This document shows positions 61,437-64,000 of a stretch of DNA of 64,000 bases, piece by piece (the stretch's first letter is position 1; each line of letters opens with the position of its first letter). The notes beneath the pieces are model-generated. The model had not been told where the DNA came from, did no database searches, and saw only the letters and a program-made list of their open reading frames with translations. The position numbers were made by a program, and so were the translations under genes. The DNA comes from Aeromicrobium terrae (GTDB lineage Bacteria > Actinomycetota > Actinomycetes > Propionibacteriales > Nocardioidaceae), in NCBI RefSeq assembly GCF_008039565.1, contig NZ_VDUX01000003.1:400993-464992 (forward strand). Direction: 5' to 3'.

Positions 61437-61448
61437 TAGGATGCATGC
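61437..61448 (+). promoter_or_regulatory. leaderless promoter of the MarR gene
   Basis: TAGGAT (61437-61442) stands 6 nt before the GTG at 61449; TTCACA at 61414 could be the -35. Confidence 0.55.
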
Positions 61449-61958
61449 GTGCCCCAGGACTTCGCGGACCTGCACGTCGAGCGCTGGCGCGACCACTGGA
61501 TCGAGGTCGACTTCGACGACGACGTCGAGGCGATGACCGTGCGGATCGGCGCCCTCCACCGCTACTTCAAGGCCTCGACGCAGCGTGCGCTGGCGGAGGT
61601 GGGCCTGCTCGAGTCCGAGTACGAGACCCTGCACCACCTGATGATCCGGGACACTCCAGGGAAGGCGTCGCCGGGCGACCTGGCCAGCGACCTCGGCGTC
61701 TCCGGCGCCGGGATGACCGGCCGCTTGGACGTCCTCGAGAAGCGGGGACTGGTGAAGCGGACGCCGGGGACCGACGACCGGCGTCGCGTCGACATCGAGG
61801 CGACCCGGGCCGGCGTCGCGATCTGGCGGAAGGCCATGGCCCTGCGCGGCGACGCCGAGGACGACCTCGCGACGGCGCTGAGCTCCGCGGAGCTGAAGAC
61901 TCTGAACAAGCTGCTCAAGAAGCTGACCCTGCACGCGGAGTCCCGCCTCGACGGATGA
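61449..61958 (+). CDS. MarR family transcriptional regulator
   Basis: A 169-residue MarR repressor. The winged helix spans about 60-135: LESEYETLHHLMIRDTPGKA, PGDLASDLGVSGAGMTGRLD (recognition helix), KRGLVKRTPGTDDRRRVDIE (wing with the conserved DxRxxxV). Helical ends form the dimer interface. It likely represses the divergent MFS gene and itself until a ligand binds. GTG start. Confidence 0.93.
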   Translation: MPQDFADLHVERWRDHWIEVDFDDDVEAMTVRIGALHRYFKASTQRALAEVGLLESEYETLHHLMIRDTPGKASPGDLASDLGVSGAGMTGRLDVLEKRGLVKRTPGTDDRRRVDIEATRAGVAIWRKAMALRGDAEDDLATALSSAELKTLNKLLKKLTLHAESRLDG

Positions 61959-61965
61959 GCCAGGC

Positions 61966-62355
61966 TCAGGCCCTGACGTCCTCGACGAGCAGGACCTCGC
62001 CGGCGCGGTCGACGTAGGTCATCGTGAGCGCAGCCGTGTCCGCGGCCCACTTCTCGACGCCGCGGTCTGCCAGCCCGGCCGACATCTCGACGTAAGTCGT
62101 CTCCCCCGCGGCGTGGCGTCGCAGGTGCTCGAGGAAGGCCTCACGGTCACTCGTGCCAGCAACGACCAGATCCTCGTGGTGAGGCGTGGAGCCCACCCGC
62201 TGCCCGGCGGCGGCGAAGAACTCGGTGTGCCCGTCGACGAGGAAGGACTCGAACCTCACGACCCCGATCTCGGCGAGGGCCTGTAGATAGTCCGGCAGGT
62301 GCGACGCCGTGCCCAGCCGGGCGTGGAGCTCGTCGATCTCGGCCAGGGTGAACAC
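61966..62355 (-). CDS. DUF1398 family protein
   Basis: A 129-residue protein with the DUF1398 pattern: LAEIDELHARLGTASHLPDY, then GVVRFESFLVDGHTEFF and YVDRAGEVLLVEDV at the end. Family members include E. coli YbcV from a prophage; the function is unknown. GTG start preceded by an AAAGG site. It marks the edge of the conserved block; beyond it the gene content becomes accessory. Confidence 0.75.
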   Translation of the reverse strand: MFTLAEIDELHARLGTASHLPDYLQALAEIGVVRFESFLVDGHTEFFAAAGQRVGSTPHHEDLVVAGTSDREAFLEHLRRHAAGETTYVEMSAGLADRGVEKWAADTAALTMTYVDRAGEVLLVEDVRA

Positions 62356-62395
62356 TGGACCAGCCTTTCACGACCGAGACGAGGACCTCCTAAAG

Positions 62396-62430
62396 CGCAC
62401 TCACATGCCGATGAGCGGTTGAGTGAGTGA
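62396..62430. repeat. inverted repeat ahead of the Imm26 gene
   Basis: CACTCA (62399-62404) and TGAGTG (62420-62425 region) flank CATGCCGATGAGCGG. The ATGAGCG core (62411-62417) recurs at 63238-63244 and is the complement of CGCTCAT in the three direct repeats downstream. Confidence 0.5.
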
Positions 62431-62439
62431 TACAAGTCG

Positions 62440-62904
62440 ATGGTGGCCACCCGTGCATATCAAGAGGGCGACTGGTTCGCAGTGCCGCTGCAGTGGAACG
62501 GTTTCGGTCTCGGCCTCGTCGCGCGCGCGAATCGAAGCGGCGTGTTGCTGGGGTACTTCTTCGGCCCACGACGCGACGTGGTCGCAGAGCTTTCCGATGT
62601 CCAACTACTCACGTCGAAGGACGCAATCCTCGTTGGCAAGTTCGGCCACCTCGGTCTGAAAGGCGGCGAATGGCCAATCGTCGGCCGCATCGCGGGCTGG
62701 GACCGGCGCGACTGGCCGATGCCCGAATTCGTCCGTTACGAAGAGCTGACGGGTCGGTCGTTCAAGGTCGTCTACGACGACGGCAACCCGAACAAGCGTC
62801 TCCGCGAAGAGGAAATCCAGCCTGGAGTCGCTGAGCAAAGGCCGAAGGATGGGCTGATGGGCGCAGGGTTCGTAGAGATCATCTTGACCAAGCTGCTTGC
62901 ATAA
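62440..62904 (+). CDS. Imm26 family immunity protein, orphan
   Basis: A 154-residue protein of the immunity 26 family: AYQEGDWFAVPL, GFGLGLVARAN, VLLGYFFGPRRD, ILVGKFGHLGL and GEWPIVGRIAGWDR with WPMPEFVRYE. Such proteins protect a cell from a cognate polymorphic toxin; no toxin gene is visible in the window. Codon use is less GC-biased than the core genes (for example cgaatcgaagc), which fits transfer. A copy of the cassette-like repeat follows the stop. Confidence 0.82.
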   Translation: MVATRAYQEGDWFAVPLQWNGFGLGLVARANRSGVLLGYFFGPRRDVVAELSDVQLLTSKDAILVGKFGHLGLKGGEWPIVGRIAGWDRRDWPMPEFVRYEELTGRSFKVVYDDGNPNKRLREEEIQPGVAEQRPKDGLMGAGFVEIILTKLLA

Positions 62905-62912
62905 CCCGCGAA

Positions 62913-62930
62913 CGCCCGCTCATGCCGCGA
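62913..62930 (+). repeat. cassette-like repeat, copy 1
   Basis: CGCCCGCTCATGCCGCGA, 9 bp after the Imm26 stop codon; identical over 18 bp to 63202-63219. Confidence 0.75.
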
Positions 62931-62963
62931 ACAGGGAACCCATCGCCGTGACAGCCTGGCATT

Positions 62964-63194
62964 GTGACTACGCATGACCCTGAGGACGCGGACTGCGGTG
63001 CCCCGGACGAGTACCTCCGTCTCGAACGCAGCATCGTCGGCCTCCCTGCCGTACGTGGTTGGGGTTGGGACCCCGAAGAGCCGGACGTGTTCAACGTGCA
63101 GATGCGGATCTTCTCGTCTGCGCGTGATCGCGAACGCGTCATTCAGGCTCTAGCGCCAACGCGAGTCCATTTCGTTCGCCGCATCAGATACTGA
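62964..63194 (+). CDS. small hypothetical protein in accessory tail
   Basis: A 76-residue protein, not recognised. It is mixed alpha/beta (EYLRLERSIVGLPAVRGWGW, FNVQMRIFSSARDRERVIQA), with no signal peptide or membrane helix. GTG start; no promoter could be assigned. The repeat follows its stop by 7 bp. Its place in the repeat-spaced row supports it as a cassette gene. Confidence 0.5.
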   Translation: MTTHDPEDADCGAPDEYLRLERSIVGLPAVRGWGWDPEEPDVFNVQMRIFSSARDRERVIQALAPTRVHFVRRIRY

Positions 63195-63197
63195 TTC

Positions 63198-63244
63198 GAT
63201 CCGCCCGCTCATGCCGCGACAAGTACAAGCACGCCGGATGAGCG
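63198..63244 (+). repeat. cassette-like repeat, copy 2, with inverted partner
   Basis: CGCCCGCTCATGCCGCGA at 63202-63219, preceded by GATC. CGCTCAT (63206-63212) pairs with ATGAGCG (63238-63244); extending outward the arms match at 10 of 12 positions. This gives a hairpin of about 45 nt after the second ORF. Confidence 0.7.
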
Positions 63245-63277
63245 AGCGTTTGCTGGACAGCGTGAGAAACTCCAAAC

Positions 63278-63865
63278 GTGGTAGCCGCCGTGCACTTCTA
63301 CGCAACCCTGACCGACCAGGAGCACCTGCTGGACTACCTCGGAGAACCGGCCCAGGTGACCCTGCGGCCCTGGCCAGTACTCGCATCGCCCCCTGTCACG
63401 CTGTCCCGGGATGTGGCGAGAGCGACAGAACGGGTGATGATCGTGAGCCATGCTCTCGGCCCGCCGGTTCCAATACGGGCAGGTGACCCGCCGATGGAGG
63501 AACCATCGAGGTCCGGAGTCTTCAACCGCCTCAACTGGGAGCGACTCAAGCCGAGAGCCAACGAACGCTTGGTGGACTCGAACGCCTCGCCGGTCCTGCT
63601 CTGGACACCGGCGACGCACAATGCGGACGGCCTCGGCTCGGGCAGCATCGGATCGCAGGCCGATTCGATGAAGGCGATATCCGATGACTACGAGCGTTGG
63701 GTCAACCGGGTCATGAACTGGGTGCGGCGAAGAGGCACGCCGGTGTGGGGGTTGAAGGCTGAGGCCACACGGCCTGACCTCGATGTTCGCCGCACCGATG
63801 TGACAACACTTCACGCACTTCCGGACGCGCTGGCCAAGCTAGAAGCTGGAACGCCAGGGCACTGA
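63278..63865 (+). CDS. hypothetical protein in accessory tail
   Basis: A 195-residue protein, not recognised. VHFYATLTDQEHLLDYLGEP at the start and RGTPVWGLKAEATRPDLDVR near the end suggest an alpha/beta domain; VLLWTPATHNADGLGSGSIG is central. No membrane segment. GTG start, with a GAAACT hexamer 6 nt upstream as a weak leaderless signal. It may be another immunity-type protein judging by company only. Confidence 0.5.
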   Translation: MVAAVHFYATLTDQEHLLDYLGEPAQVTLRPWPVLASPPVTLSRDVARATERVMIVSHALGPPVPIRAGDPPMEEPSRSGVFNRLNWERLKPRANERLVDSNASPVLLWTPATHNADGLGSGSIGSQADSMKAISDDYERWVNRVMNWVRRRGTPVWGLKAEATRPDLDVRRTDVTTLHALPDALAKLEAGTPGH

Positions 63866-63881
63866 GATCCGCCCGCTCATG
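63866..63881 (+). repeat. cassette-like repeat, copy 3
   Basis: GATCCGCCCGCTCATG, starting one base after the stop codon of the third ORF; identical over 16 bp to 63198-63213. The following CCGCGA is not conserved here. Confidence 0.7.
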
Positions 63882-64000
63882 GCTCCCTTCTGTGTCAAGA
63901 GGCGGCCGGGAGCGCGGGCTTAGGCTGGGTTGTGGCGGGTCCGGGAAGAGGCTTTTCCGAAGAGCCAGTTGTGGGCTGTGAGCTGGTCGCGCTGGAGTCA
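63882..64000. other. unassigned sequence at the right edge
   Basis: No gene can be supported. A minus-strand frame between stops at 64000 and 63920 gives only 25 codons. The stretch may be the start of another element outside the window. Confidence 0.3.

Noticed and set aside
62396..62430. GTTGAGT as an integron attC core (GTTRRRY)
   Set aside because: It fits the core pattern by itself, but no matching RYYYAAC partner was found and the other repeat copies lack the core, so classical attC is not claimed.
63920..64000. Minus-strand frame at the right edge that might be the end of a transposase
   Set aside because: It is bounded by stops at 64000 and 63920 with 25 codons and no recognisable motif.

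Overview
The window is high-GC actinobacterial chromosome. It has genus-level hallmarks of the mycothiol-using Actinomycetota (mca, an uppS/Z-prenyl synthase next to a hemolysin III gene, DUF4245, DUF4307, a PIN-PhoH protein). Its dispersed repeats and gene order suggest the Nocardioidaceae, for example Aeromicrobium or a relative; that placement is inference. Genes are dense, often overlap by 1-8 nt, and no rRNA, tRNA or CRISPR array was seen.

Layout. 1-2.2 kb: cut end of a Na+/H+ antiporter, then a secreted gamma-glutamyltranspeptidase, then a 319-bp gap filled by a duplicated palindromic repeat. 2.5-12.1 kb: core block ispH, xseA-xseB, DUF4245, a molybdate-type HTH-TOBE regulator with modAB (no modC), glpX, an alpha/beta hydrolase, a PaiB-like flavoprotein, a methyltransferase-like protein and fumC. 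12.2-17.7 kb: minus-strand operon for a sugar-type ABC importer (lipoprotein, two permeases, an unusual ATPase) ending in a DUF2079 membrane protein. 17.8-33.5 kb: phoH, uppS, trhA, a 1070-residue zinc-ribbon/cyclase/AAA protein, a thioredoxin-fold DUF255 protein, GNAT, CDF transporter, mca, SDR, DUF4307, greA, ilvA, AI-2E-type permease and msrA. Many of these have homologues in Mycobacterium tuberculosis between Rv1080c (greA) and Rv1110 (ispH), so the core of the window is an old conserved neighbourhood.

33.5-49.1 kb is more mixed: gluconate uptake and kinase, a mismatch uracil glycosylase, an HspR-box-controlled Hsp20, a maltose-type acetyltransferase, LOG and VOC proteins, a DUF222-HNH (13E12-type) endonuclease, an SDR-P450-SDR operon whose P450 resembles the haem domain of CYP102, a pirin, a secreted beta-helix protein, a PtpB-type phosphatase, an SGNH hydrolase and a Bax-inhibitor-1 protein. 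49.2-56.9 kb: a 1102-residue BTAD/AAA/TPR regulator facing a hemerythrin-MMPL operon and a PadR-HAAS pair. 56.9-58.5 kb: fdhD, DUF6457 and mobA, the molybdenum-cofactor counterpart to modAB. 58.5-62.4 kb: DinB-like protein, trmB, a small unknown, a divergent MFS/MarR pair and a DUF1398 protein. 62.4-64 kb: an accessory tail with an orphan Imm26 immunity protein and two unknown ORFs, each followed by the same short repeat, like gene cassettes.

A recurring pattern decides many starts: a TANNNT hexamer lying 6 or 7 nt before the ATG or GTG, as expected for leaderless transcripts. I find it at about 25 transcription-unit heads, several as back-to-back pairs.
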